DNA of 64,000 bases from the NCBI GenBank assembly GCA_963720885.1, contig CAVRGW010000006.1:992001-1056000 (forward strand), in the 5' to 3' direction. The stretch comes from DATLLN01 sp963720885. Its GTDB lineage: Bacteria > Actinomycetota > Thermoleophilia > Gaiellales > JAICJC01. The position numbers and the translations under genes are program-made. Positions 1-8,335 of the stretch are shown one piece after another (positions within the stretch are counted from its first letter, which is position 1; the number at the start of each line of letters is the position of its first letter). The notes below the pieces were generated by a model. That model did not search any database and was not told the DNA's origin. It was given only the letters and a program-made list of their open reading frames with translations.

Positions 1-366
1 CGAGAGCTGCCTGCGCGGACTGCAGGCCGAGGCGCTGGCCCGGCGCGTGCGGCTCGAGGCGCGCGTCGACGACCCGCTGCCCGACGTGCGGTGTGCGCGG
101 TGACCGCGCGGTTCGCGGGTGACGCGCCCGAGGTCGTCGTCACCGTTGCCGACACGGGCGATGGCCTGTCGCCTCAGGCGCTGCAGCGAATGTTCGACCG
201 ATTCTGGCGCGACGACGACGCGCGTGACCGGCGCACCGGCGGCGCCGGGCTCGGTCTGGCGATCGCGCAGGGGCTTGTCGAACACCACGGCGGGCGGATC
301 TGGGCCGAGAACCGCGCCGGGGGCGGGGCCAGCGTCAGCTTCACGCTGCCCCGCGCGGCGCTCTGA
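1..366 (+). CDS. Sensor histidine kinase, C-terminal part (5' end outside window, N-box missing)
   Basis: This is the ATP-binding end of a two-component sensor kinase. From base 2 one frame reads like the strand that precedes the ATPase core (LEARVDDPLPDVRCA) and then stops at about 104. From about 91 another frame continues with VTARFAG, the G1 box DTGDGLS, the F box FDRFWR and the G2 box GGAGLGLAI, ending at a TGA at 364-366. In the family an N-box (about 20-25 residues with NLLxNA) belongs between the two parts, and here it is absent. The simplest reading is a deletion of roughly 70 bases that also changes frame, either real or an assembly fault. The family is certain; whether the gene is functional is doubtful. 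Confidence 0.75.
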   Translation, partial: RELPARTAGRGAGPARAARGARRRPAARRAVCAVTARFAGDAPEVVVTVADTGDGLSPQALQRMFDRFWRDDDARDRRTGGAGLGLAIAQGLVEHHGGRIWAENRAGGGASVSFTLPRAAL

Positions 367-369
367 CGA

Positions 370-1560
370 TCAGCTGGCCTTGACCTCGGCCCAGATCCGC
401 TGGTATTCGGTGCGGTTGGGGATGAACGCGTCCAGCTTGACCGGCGGGTCGAGCGCGTGCGGATCACCGATCTTCAGCTTGGCGGCCAGGTCCGCGTTGG
501 TGATCTCATCCGGCGTGATCGTCTTGTCGGCGGCGCCGTACGCGAACAGGTTCGTCAGCTGCACGCACGGTTTGTGGGCGATGAAAGAGTCGACGTAGGC
601 ATGGGCGTGCAGTGGGCTCTCGGTGCCCTTGCCCATCATGAATCCACAGATCCAGGCCAGCGTCCCTTGCTTCGGCGCACCCATGAAGTCGACCTTGTCG
701 AAGCCCAGCGCCTTGCCCATGTCGGTGTAGTCGTTCGCCCACGAGTAGGTGATCCAGATGTCGCCCGACTTGAAGCCGGGCTGCATGTTGCCGTATTCGC
801 TCGTCCAGTAGAACTTGTTCAGCGGCTTCTGCTTGATCAACAGCTCCTTCGCCCGGTCGAGCTCATCGGGCGTCATGTTGTCGATGTCCTTGGCCGGCGG
901 ATCCATCACCAGGCCGGCGATGATCACCGGTGTCGAGCCGCCGTCCCACATCGAGATCTTGCCGCTGTACTTCTCGTTCCAGAAGAGGCTCCAGCCCTCA
1001 GCGGCGTCGGCCGGGTCGACCTTGTCGGTGCGGTAGAGGATCGACGAGAAACCCCAGTCCCAGGGGATCCAGTACTGCTGGCCGTCGATCACCCCGCGTG
1101 CGGTCATCTCGGGGTAGAGGTTGGGGAAGTTCGAGAGCAGGCTGGTGTCGAACGGCTCGACCACGCCGGCGTCGACGTAGTCGTGGACGTAGCCGACGCA
1201 GGGATGCAAGAGGTCGAACTTCTGCCCCGCCTTCATCGCGTTCAGGCACTTGTCGTCGTTGCCGTAGTCGGCGTACTTGAGGCCGCCGGCGCCGTACTCG
1301 TTGACATAGCTCTTGCCCGCCAGCAGGCCGTAGGTCTGCGCCTTGGTGCCGCCCGCTTCGTAGCCGGGCCACTCCGAGATGACCAGTTTGTTCGGCTCGC
1401 TCGAGATGTCACCCGAGTACGTCACGGCGGGGCCGGAGACGGCGCTGCCTCCGCCGGTCTCGGCCTTGATGCCGGAGGACGAACCGCAGCCGGCCAGCAG
1501 GGTCGCGCCTCCTAGCGCGGCAGAGCCCTTGAGGAAATCACGCCGGTCGATACGCGCCAT
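370..1560 (-). CDS. potD: Spermidine/putrescine-type ABC transporter substrate-binding lipoprotein
   Basis: Extracytoplasmic solute-binding protein of 396 residues, of the PotD-like family that captures polyamines for an ABC importer. The N-terminus carries a twin-arginine motif (RRDFLK, residues 6-11) followed by a lipobox (LLAGC, lipidated Cys25), so it should be exported folded and anchored to the membrane. A Gly/Ser linker follows. Length matches the family. No permease or ATPase gene lies beside it, so it looks like an orphan component here. Its stop lies three bases from the stop of the converging kinase gene. Polyamine specificity is inferred from overall family resemblance (WDWGFSSILYRTD, ITYSWANDY); a related organic cation is possible. 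Confidence 0.8.
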   Translation of the reverse strand: MARIDRRDFLKGSAALGGATLLAGCGSSSGIKAETGGGSAVSGPAVTYSGDISSEPNKLVISEWPGYEAGGTKAQTYGLLAGKSYVNEYGAGGLKYADYGNDDKCLNAMKAGQKFDLLHPCVGYVHDYVDAGVVEPFDTSLLSNFPNLYPEMTARGVIDGQQYWIPWDWGFSSILYRTDKVDPADAAEGWSLFWNEKYSGKISMWDGGSTPVIIAGLVMDPPAKDIDNMTPDELDRAKELLIKQKPLNKFYWTSEYGNMQPGFKSGDIWITYSWANDYTDMGKALGFDKVDFMGAPKQGTLAWICGFMMGKGTESPLHAHAYVDSFIAHKPCVQLTNLFAYGAADKTITPDEITNADLAAKLKIGDPHALDPPVKLDAFIPNRTEYQRIWAEVKAS

Positions 1561-1703
1561 GCTGCTGAGCCTCCTGCTCGGGGGCGCTCAACCTACCGGT
1601 GCTCCCGACACGTGTCCAGCGGCCGACCCGTCAAGCCGCGGAGCGTGACGATCTTGTCGCAGGGCGCGCGGAAGCGCCACGACTCGCGCACGGCCGGCGT
1701 TGG

Positions 1704-1742
1704 CCCTGGCACTGTGCCCGGCACCTGTGCCCGGCACCAGGG
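1704..1742. repeat. Tandem 13-bp repeat inside an inverted repeat
   Basis: The 13-mer CTGTGCCCGGCAC occurs twice in perfect tandem (1712-1724 and 1725-1737). Each copy contains the near-palindrome GTGCCCGGCAC. The pair is bracketed by CCCTGG (1704-1709) and CCAGGG (1737-1742), so the whole unit can fold into a hairpin. It lies in the 211-base gap between the start of the polyamine-binding gene and the stop of the cupin gene. It may be a terminator for the cupin/sulfotransferase unit or a short interspersed repeat. No other gene-like signal is visible in that gap. Confidence 0.5.
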
Positions 1743-1771
1743 TCTGGCGACTCAGGCCCGGCGGCGGGCGG

Positions 1772-2110
1772 TCAGTCCTCGAGCCACTCCGTCTCCATCT
1801 CGGAGGCGGTGTGGATGTTGACCATGCGGAGCTCGCCGACGCCGGTGTTCGTGAAGGCGTGGGGCATTCCGGCTGGCGCGATCACGATGATGCCCGCCTC
1901 GGCGACGATCACGTCCTCGCCGACGCGGAACGTCGCCTGGCCGCCCTCGACGATGAACAGCTCCGGATACGGGTGGCGGTGCAGCGACGGGCCCTTGCCG
2001 GGTGCCGAGTGGACGAGGAACATCGACACCGGCACGTCGTGGTCGGCACCGATGAACTGGTGCGAGTTCTCGCCACGGTCGAGATCGTCGATGTCGATCA
2101 CGGGGCTCAT
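1772..2110 (-). CDS. Small single-domain cupin protein
   Basis: A 112-residue protein with one cupin beta-barrel. Cupin motif 1 is visible as PSLHRHPYPELFIVEGG (His44, His46 and Glu50 as metal ligands) and motif 2 as PAGMPHAFTN (His84). Proteins of this size bind a divalent metal and act as small dioxygenases, isomerases or sensors; the substrate cannot be told from sequence. The ATG at 2110 is chosen because the family begins only a few residues before the first strand, although the frame stays open further upstream. It lies 20 bases downstream of the sulfotransferase gene on the same strand and is probably co-transcribed. Confidence 0.75.
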   Translation of the reverse strand: MSPVIDIDDLDRGENSHQFIGADHDVPVSMFLVHSAPGKGPSLHRHPYPELFIVEGGQATFRVGEDVIVAEAGIIVIAPAGMPHAFTNTGVGELRMVNIHTASEMETEWLED

Positions 2111-2130
2111 CGCCCCAACGATACCGCCGG

Positions 2131-2766
2131 CTACTCCGCCTCGGTCAGGCCCATCGACGACCGGAAATCCTCGGCGGTGTTCGTGTGGGGGAACGGCTCG
2201 GCCGGCTCCGGCACATCCAGCGCCCTGCACAGCGGCCCCCATCCGTCGCCCGGCTGCCACTCGACCAGCCGGTCGGCGGGGATCGTCCTGCGCACCTCGT
2301 CCGTGTTCCTGCGGTAGGCGGCGATCGCGGCGTCGCGGTCGGTGAACTCGGGGGTGAACCGGTTGGCCATCATGTCCATCGTCAGCGCGCGCCGCTCGTT
2401 CCAGCGAACGTCGTCCGCCGGCACCGGCGTCTGCAGCTGCGTTGCGATCGTCCGCTCGAAGCTGGCCCACCAGGCCTCCGGCGAGCTGCGCAGCGAGAGC
2501 AGCACCACGGCGTCCGGGTTGGCGGCCGTGAGCTCGGGCCAGAACGCTGCGGCCGGCCAGTCGACGGTCGCGTCGTAGCCGGCCAGCATCCCGTTCAGGT
2601 CTGCGGGCTCGCCGCGCGCAGCCGCGTGCCAGACTGCGATGTCGTCGTCCCGTCCGAACAGCTCGGACATGTGGTAGCACGGGCCGCCGAGCAGGTGTTC
2701 GAGCGCCTGTTTGAGCGAGTGCGTCCCCGTCCGGCCGACACCGGCGCCGATCAGCTTGAGAGCCAC
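2131..2766 (-). CDS. Sulfotransferase family protein
   Basis: Protein of 211 residues of the small sulfotransferase family found in actinobacteria and eukaryotes (Sulfotransfer_4 type). The N-terminal 5'-phosphosulfate loop GAGVGRTGTHSLKQAL (residues 7-22) should bind PAPS, and a strand ending in VVLLSLRSSPEAWWASF corresponds to the 3'-phosphate-binding part. The acceptor molecule is unknown. The start is the GTG at 2766, which puts the P-loop strand right at the N-terminus as in relatives; the frame is open upstream but that stretch has no family resemblance. It is divergent from the membrane protein gene at 2819, with 52 bases between them for both promoters. Confidence 0.8.
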   Translation of the reverse strand: MALKLIGAGVGRTGTHSLKQALEHLLGGPCYHMSELFGRDDDIAVWHAAARGEPADLNGMLAGYDATVDWPAAAFWPELTAANPDAVVLLSLRSSPEAWWASFERTIATQLQTPVPADDVRWNERRALTMDMMANRFTPEFTDRDAAIAAYRRNTDEVRRTIPADRLVEWQPGDGWGPLCRALDVPEPAEPFPHTNTAEDFRSSMGLTEAE

Positions 2767-2818
2767 GGCGAGATCATACGGGTACCGTGGACACGCCGTT
2801 TCTGACACGCTTCGGTGG

Positions 2819-3826
2819 ATGATCGAGAGCGCGCTCAGCGACCTGGCCGGCTGGTTCGGTGACCTGATCGAGAACGTCGGTTCGATCGGGCTCGGGTATC
2901 TGCTACTCGGCTGCCTCCTGCAGTGGGGGCAGACGCTTCTCAACTCGGTCGCCTGGCGCAACGTGCTGCAGGCGTCGTACCCGGAGAAACACATCCTCCA
3001 GAAGGAGATCTCGGCCGGCTACGCGGCCGGCGTCGGGCTGAACTCGGTGTTGCCAGGGCAGGCGGGGACGATCACGTACCTCGCGCTGTTCCGCGCGTCG
3101 ATCTCCGGGTCGAGCGTCGCGACGATCACTGCCGGCGCCGCCGTCCAGGCGATCTTCTGGTCGATCGTCGGCGGGCTGGTGTACCTGCTGCTGTTCCTCT
3201 CCCGGCCGGATGCGTTCAACGTCAAGCTGGGGACGATCACCTCCTGGATCGGCGACCACTTGGTGATCACGCTGGTGCTCGCCGCGGCGGCGGCCGCGCT
3301 GATCCTGATCTGCGTGCGGCTGATCAAGACCCGGCTGCACGAGCAGTGGGAGCAGCTCGGCCAGGGTGCGGCGATCCTGCGCACGCCGCGCCGCTACCTC
3401 GCTCGCGTCGTCACCTTCCAGGCGCTCTCGTACACGTGCCGGATCGGCGTCAACGCAACGTTCATGGCGGCGTACGGCATTCCGGTGACCGCCCGCAACA
3501 TCTTCATCGTGATCGCTGCGGCCTCGATTGCGTCTGTGGTGGCCGTGGCGCCGGGCGGCATCGGTGCCACCACGTCCGTGCTCCTGGTGGCGTTGGCTGG
3601 TGAGGCGACGCAATCTCAGATCACGTCCTACTCGGTCGGCCAGCAGGCCGCCTGCATGCTGGCGAACATCGTGCTCGGACTGATCCTGATGAGCAAGGTG
3701 TTCGGCTGGGACGCGACGCGGTCGGTGATGCACCGGCGGAAGAAGACCAAGGGCGAGTCCACCGAGCAGGGTGCCGAGCAGCTCGCCGAGCAGCTCGCCG
3801 CACGGCGGCGAACCACCAAGGACTAG
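2819..3826 (+). CDS. Flippase-like/LPG synthase transmembrane-domain protein (UPF0104)
   Basis: Integral membrane protein of 335 residues with about eight hydrophobic segments, resembling the transmembrane half of lysylphosphatidylglycerol synthase (PF03706). The conserved glycine/proline turns GVGLNSVLPGQAGT and VAVAPGGIGATTSVLL fit the family, which moves or modifies lipids at the cytoplasmic membrane. There is no soluble aminoacyltransferase domain, so it is not a full MprF. The C-terminal tail is short, charged and glutamine-rich. The ATG at 2819 (MIESALSDLAG) is preferred to upstream starts because it clears the divergent promoter region. The stop TAG overlaps that of the converging gene through a shared CTAG. 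Confidence 0.75.
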   Translation: MIESALSDLAGWFGDLIENVGSIGLGYLLLGCLLQWGQTLLNSVAWRNVLQASYPEKHILQKEISAGYAAGVGLNSVLPGQAGTITYLALFRASISGSSVATITAGAAVQAIFWSIVGGLVYLLLFLSRPDAFNVKLGTITSWIGDHLVITLVLAAAAAALILICVRLIKTRLHEQWEQLGQGAAILRTPRRYLARVVTFQALSYTCRIGVNATFMAAYGIPVTARNIFIVIAAASIASVVAVAPGGIGATTSVLLVALAGEATQSQITSYSVGQQAACMLANIVLGLILMSKVFGWDATRSVMHRRKKTKGESTEQGAEQLAEQLAARRRTTKD

Positions 3827-4323
3827 TCAGCCGCGGCGGCGCGGAGCTTCTCGACGACGTCGTCGCCGATCTCGTTCTTGGTCACCCGCCGACTTGCCCG
3901 CAGCACCCGATCGATGTCGTCCATCCGCTCCGTGTCGGTGATCGCGATCAGCCCGGACGACGACGGCGGCAGCGTGTTCGAGATCGCGTCGGCGATCGCT
4001 CGCATCGAGCGGCTCCGCCGCCGGCCGGCGATGGCGCCCGCAGCGCCTCCGAACAGCGCGCTGCCGATCAGCGACGGCGGGAACAGCACTCCCACGGCGG
4101 CGCCGGCCAGCGTACCCCAGCCCGCCGTGCGGCCGGTGGTGTCGGCCATCCCGGGGATCGTGATCGCGCCGTCGCGGTCGCGGCTGACGACGACCGCGCC
4201 GTGGATCTCGGCCGAGCCCGCCGATGCGAGCCGCTGCGCCTCCGCGAGAGCGCCCGCCGCGTCGCTCTCGTGGTCGTACGCCCCGACGATCAGCGTGCTG
4301 CCGGTGCGGCGCGCGTCGCTCAC
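3823..4323 (-). CDS. DUF1269-like protein with glycine-rich membrane-associated hairpin
   Basis: Protein of 166 residues beginning with TLIVGAYDHESDAAGALAEAQRL. It then has a hydrophobic glycine/alanine-rich stretch at about residues 66-98 (GWGTLAGAAVGVLFPPSLIGSALFGGAAG in part) and a C-terminal alpha/beta part (LIAITDTERMDDIDRVL). This layout resembles DUF1269/general-stress membrane-associated proteins of actinobacteria. Its role is unknown; a link to stress or membrane stability is only a family impression. The start codon overlaps the stop of the upstream carboxymuconolactone-decarboxylase-like gene (ATGA), so the two are translationally coupled. Confidence 0.6.
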   Translation of the reverse strand: MSDARRTGSTLIVGAYDHESDAAGALAEAQRLASAGSAEIHGAVVVSRDRDGAITIPGMADTTGRTAGWGTLAGAAVGVLFPPSLIGSALFGGAAGAIAGRRRSRSMRAIADAISNTLPPSSSGLIAITDTERMDDIDRVLRASRRVTKNEIGDDVVEKLRAAAAD

Positions 4324-4676
4324 GACTCCGCCGTCCCGTGCCTGTAGTCGTCGTCGAGCGCCTCCAGCGCGGCATCGACGTCGTAGCCCAGCGCGAGGCC
4401 GAGCTGCGGCGCCGTCGAGGTCACCCGGGCGCCGCCGGCGATCGGCATGACGGCAACCAGCGCATCCACGATCTCATCGTACGTCGCGCCGGCCGCGACC
4501 GCGTCCTCGACCCCTGCGCGGTAGGACGCAGCGCCCGCGCCGAGGGCGAACATCGCGCCCAGCTGCGCGAACGCGCGCGCCCGGCAGTCCAGGCTCTCGG
4601 GGTCGGCAAGGGCAGTTCGTTCGTCGCCGACGGCGAGGCGTCGCAGGGTCTGCTTGTAGCTGCCCATGCCGCTCAA
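4320..4676 (-). CDS. Carboxymuconolactone decarboxylase/AhpD-like family protein
   Basis: All-helical protein of 118 residues of the CMD/AhpD-like family. The core DCRARAFAQLGAMFALGAGAASYRAGVEDAVAAGATYDEIVDALVAVMPIAGG has the helix-turn-helix layout and the typical IVDALVAVxPxxG segment. The redox-active CxxC of AhpD is absent, so a peroxidase function is not supported. Members without cysteines include decarboxylases and many proteins of unknown role. It overlaps the downstream DUF1269-like gene by four bases and is followed upstream by the LuxR-type regulator gene on the same strand, 33 bases away. Confidence 0.65.
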   Translation of the reverse strand: MSGMGSYKQTLRRLAVGDERTALADPESLDCRARAFAQLGAMFALGAGAASYRAGVEDAVAAGATYDEIVDALVAVMPIAGGARVTSTAPQLGLALGYDVDAALEALDDDYRHGTAES

Positions 4677-4709
4677 TTCCAGCGCGGCGAGGCGGCGGCT
4701 GCATCACCC

Positions 4710-6855
4710 TCAGGGGGTGATCCTGGCCGGCGGCGCGATCAGGCCCAGTGCCTCGGCCCGGGCGACGGCCTCGCTGCGGGAGGACGCGCCCAGCTTGCGG
4801 TATATCGAGATCGCCTGCGTCTTGACCGTGTTGCGCGAGACGAACAGCCGGTCGGCGATCTCGCGGAACGACAGGTGCGTTGTCAACAGAGGAACCAGCC
4901 GAAGCTCGGCCGGCGTCAGGCTGTCGTTCCACCCATCGGGCGCCTCGCGGCGTGCCGCAGCCCGCCGCACCTCGGCGGCCTGCCCGGCCAGCGTACCCAG
5001 CCGTGGGCGGATCAGCAGCAGATGCTCGACCTCGGCACACAGCGCCGCAGCGTGCTCGTCCTCACCCAGCAGCAGGTGGGCGCGGGAGGCGTCGAGCCGG
5101 CCTTGCACCGCCATCCACGGCAGGGCGTCGGTGACCTGCGGAAGCAGCCGGTGTGCGGCCGCGAGCCACTCCCGGGCAGCGTCGAGGCGGCCCCGCTCGG
5201 CAGCAGTCCGCGCACCCACCGCGTAGCAGACCGCGCTGGTCGCACGGGCGGTCAGGGAGCGGCCGATCAGCCGCTCGATCCCCTCGGTCGCCAGCCCGTC
5301 CGCGCCGACCAGGTCGCCGCGCGCGCAGGCCAGCACCGCGCGGCCGGCAAGCGCGATCGACGACGTGTTCGTCAGCCCGGCCGCCGATGCACGCGCCGCG
5401 TCGGTCAACGTCGTGTCGGCGGCGTCGTCCATGCCGCGCAGCAGCTGCGACCACCCGACCAGGAGCAGCGCCTTGGCGCGCCACGGGCTGAGCAGGTCGA
5501 GCGAATCCACGGCGAACTGCGCGTCGGCCTGCATCCGCTCCACTCCATCGGGGCAGAGTGCGGCCCGCAGCAGCGCGAGGCGCGGCACCGTGGTGTCGTC
5601 GAGGGTGGCGGCCATCGCGATGCCGCGCTCCGCGGCGGCCAGGCACTCCTCGGCATCCCGAGGCCGGCCGCGGAGGGCGTGGATCCAGCCCGCGAGCACC
5701 GCAAGCCCGGGCCGCCGCTCGAGCGGCTCGCCCTCCAGCTGTCGCAGCCACGACTCGACCAGCGCTGTCTGGCCGTCGTGGAACGCGTGCATCGCGTGGC
5801 GCTCCACCAGTGACGCGGCCTGCGCGCGGTTGCCGGCCGCCAGCGCGTAGCCGATGGCCTGCTCCGTCCTGCCGTTCGCGTCACACCAGTCGGCGGCCCT
5901 GCCGGCGAGCCGTCGTGACGCGCCCGGCGACTCGAGCTCGAGCTCGGCGATCAGCATCTGGCGCATCATCCCGTGCAGCCGGTACGCGCTGCGGTGACGG
6001 TCGAGCGGCATCAGCATCGAGTTGGTTCGCTCGAGTCGTTCCAGCCGGCGACCGGAGTCCGCACGTCTCCAGCACCGCGTCGCAGAGCGGCGCCGAGAGC
6101 TCCTCGAGCACTGCCGTGCGCGTCAGGAAGCCGCGGTCCGCGGCCGGTCGGAGTTGGCTGACCACCTCGGCGCGCAGGTAGTCGACGACGAAGCGATCGG
6201 GCGCCGGCTCGGTCGGGCGCTCGAGCGCAGCGAGCGCTCCCAGGTACAGGCCGGCGGGCCAGCCCTCGGCCGCTCGCACGACACCGGCCGCCTCGGCGGC
6301 GGTCAGGCTGGCCGCCGCGGCGCTCACCACGAGGCGCGCTTCCCGCGCGCTCATCGCCAGATCGGCCGGCCCGATCTCCACCAGGCGCTCCTCCGCGCGC
6401 ATCCGTGCCACCGGAAGCGCCGGGTCACCGCGCCCGGCGACCGCCACGGTCGACCCGGCCGGCAGTTCGGCCGCGATCGCGGCAAGCAGCGCCAGCGACT
6501 CACGGCTCAGCCGGTCGGCCTCGTCCACCACCAGCAACAGCGGCTCGTCCGAGCCGCTGCAGCGCCGGATGTCATCGAGGGCCGCTGCGATGCTCGTGCG
6601 CATCTCGCGCGGATCGGCGTCATCGTCACCCGTTGTCAGCCATGCAGCCGGGCGCGGATCCTGCTCTGCCCACTGCGCCAGCAGCGTTGTCTTGCCGTAC
6701 CCGGCGCCGGCCGTGACGGTCACCAGCGGCGCGTCACAGCCGGCCAGCCGCTTGAGCAGCGCGGTGCGCGGAACGTCGCCCAGCCCGAACGCGGGCGGGC
6801 GGAATCTGGCGCCGGGGCGCGGCGCGAGCGCCCCGATGGCGGTGCGGTGGGACAC
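4710..6855 (-). pseudogene. MalT-type LuxR family ATP-dependent transcriptional regulator (single frameshift)
   Basis: Large regulator of the MalT/LAL class. The N-terminal half has a Walker A (TAGAGYGKTTLL) and Walker B (LLLVVDEADRL), the middle has a helical TPR-like region, and the C-terminus a LuxR helix-turn-helix (LTPAELRLVPLL, SFREIADRLFVSRNTVKTQ). The protein is split between two frames. One frame ends after DAVLETCGLRS and the other resumes with RLERTNSMLMPLDRHR, which is contiguous in relatives. One extra base near 6050 explains this (2146 bases = 3n+1). The GTG at 6855 has a purine-rich AAGGAG just upstream. A divergent promoter region separates it from the DUF2252 gene. Either a sequencing error or a recent inactivation. 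Confidence 0.7.
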
Positions 6856-6913
6856 CTGCTCCTTCCCTTCCGGGCGATGACCGCTGCTGTTGACGCGTGT
6901 ATACATATCAGTG

Positions 6914-8326
6914 ATGGCATCCCAGCAGGCCAGGCAGGCGTCACAAACCCGGGACGAGAGACGTGCCCGCGGCAAGCTCGCACGCAAGACCGTCCCCCGG
7001 TCGAGCCACGCAGGCTGGGAGCCGCCCGCCGACCGGCGCGATCCCGTCGACGTGCTGACGGCGCAGGCCGAGACCCGGGTTCCTGACCTCGTGCCTATTC
7101 GCTACGGGCGGATGCTCGTCTCCCCCTTCACCTTCTACCGCGGAGCTGCGGCGATCATGGCCGAGGATCTCGCGGAAACGCCGACCACCGGGATCGTGAC
7201 CCAGCTGTGCGGCGACGCGCATCTGTCCAACTTCGGCGGGTTCGGCACGCCCGAGCGCGACCTGGTGTTCGGGCTCAACGACTTCGACGAGACGCTGCCG
7301 GGGCCGTGGGAGTGGGACATCAAGCGGCTTTCCGCGAGCATGGTGATCGCCGCGCGAGACCGCGGCCTGTCGACGAAGCAGGCTCGAGAGGTCGCCACCG
7401 CCACGGCCGGCGAGTACCGCCGCTCGATGCGCGAGTACGCCAAGCTGTCGAACCTCGAGCTGTGGTACCGGCGGATCGGCGCTTCCGACATGCGCGACCG
7501 CTTCCGCGAGGAGCTCGGTGAGCGCGGCGAGCGGGCGCTCGACTCGGCCGTGTCCAAGGCGATGACGAAGGATCGGATGCGGGCGCTCAGCAAGCTCACG
7601 TGCCGCGTCGACGGCGAGTTGCGGTTCCAGTCGAACCCTCCGCTGCTGGTGCCAATCGAGGAGCTCGTTCCCGATGTGATGGAGCACGAGATCACGGCGT
7701 TCGTCCAGGGCGTCCTGCGGTCGTACCGGCGCACGCTCCAGGAGGACCGCCGGCGGCTGGTGGATACGTACCGCTACGTCCATCTGGCCCGCAAGGTGGT
7801 CGGCGTCGGGAGCGTCGGCACCCGTGCATGGGTGGTGCTGATGATCGGCGTCGACGAGACCGACCCGCTGGTGCTTCAGGTCAAGGAGGCGCAGCCCTCG
7901 GTGCTCGAGCCGGTGCTCAAGAAGAGCGAGTTCGCCAACAGCGGGCAGCGCGTCGTGTCCGGGCAGCGGATGATGCAGACCGCCGGCGACATCTTCCTGG
8001 GCTGGCACCGAACGGTCGGCGTCGACGGCGTCCAGCGCGACTTCTACGTCCGCCAGCTGTGGGACTGGAAGGCCTCCGCCAACGTCGACGCGTTCGACGC
8101 GCCGGCGCTGACCGCGTACGGCAGGCTGTGTGCGAGCACGCTCGCCCGCGCCCATGGCCGCTCGGGCGACCGCATCGCCATCGCCTCGTACCTCGGAAGC
8201 GGCGACGACTTCGATCGAGCGATCGCGGATTTCTCAGCCGCCTACGCCGACCAGAACGAGGCGGACTTCGCACGGCTCAAGGACGCGGTCACGGCGGGCA
8301 GGATCGCTGTCGAGACCGGCGTCTGA
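6914..8326 (+). CDS. DUF2252 domain-containing protein
   Basis: Protein of 470 residues covering the full DUF2252 family, which has a kinase-like (APH/protein-kinase-like) fold. Diagnostic stretches are PIRYGRMLVSPFTFYRGAA, LCGDAHLSNFGGFGTPERDLVFGLNDFDETLPGPWEWDIKRLSAS in part, and DFYVRQLWDWKAS. The HLSNFG and NDFDE segments resemble the catalytic HxDxxxxN and metal-binding D motifs of phosphotransferases. The substrate is unknown. The ATG at 6914 follows a GTG in frame; the family begins with a basic Q/R/K-rich leader as here. It is divergent from the LuxR-type regulator gene, which could control it, but that is only a neighbourhood inference. Confidence 0.8.
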   Translation: MASQQARQASQTRDERRARGKLARKTVPRSSHAGWEPPADRRDPVDVLTAQAETRVPDLVPIRYGRMLVSPFTFYRGAAAIMAEDLAETPTTGIVTQLCGDAHLSNFGGFGTPERDLVFGLNDFDETLPGPWEWDIKRLSASMVIAARDRGLSTKQAREVATATAGEYRRSMREYAKLSNLELWYRRIGASDMRDRFREELGERGERALDSAVSKAMTKDRMRALSKLTCRVDGELRFQSNPPLLVPIEELVPDVMEHEITAFVQGVLRSYRRTLQEDRRRLVDTYRYVHLARKVVGVGSVGTRAWVVLMIGVDETDPLVLQVKEAQPSVLEPVLKKSEFANSGQRVVSGQRMMQTAGDIFLGWHRTVGVDGVQRDFYVRQLWDWKASANVDAFDAPALTAYGRLCASTLARAHGRSGDRIAIASYLGSGDDFDRAIADFSAAYADQNEADFARLKDAVTAGRIAVETGV

Positions 8327-8335
8327 CCCGCCGGC

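Noticed and set aside
4320..4676. AhpD alkylhydroperoxidase function
   Set aside because: The CxxC redox pair required for peroxidase activity is absent; only the fold family is supported.
6890..6904. TTGACG followed by TATACA as a promoter before the DUF2252 gene
   Set aside because: The two hexamers are only three bases apart, far from the 16-18 base spacing required.
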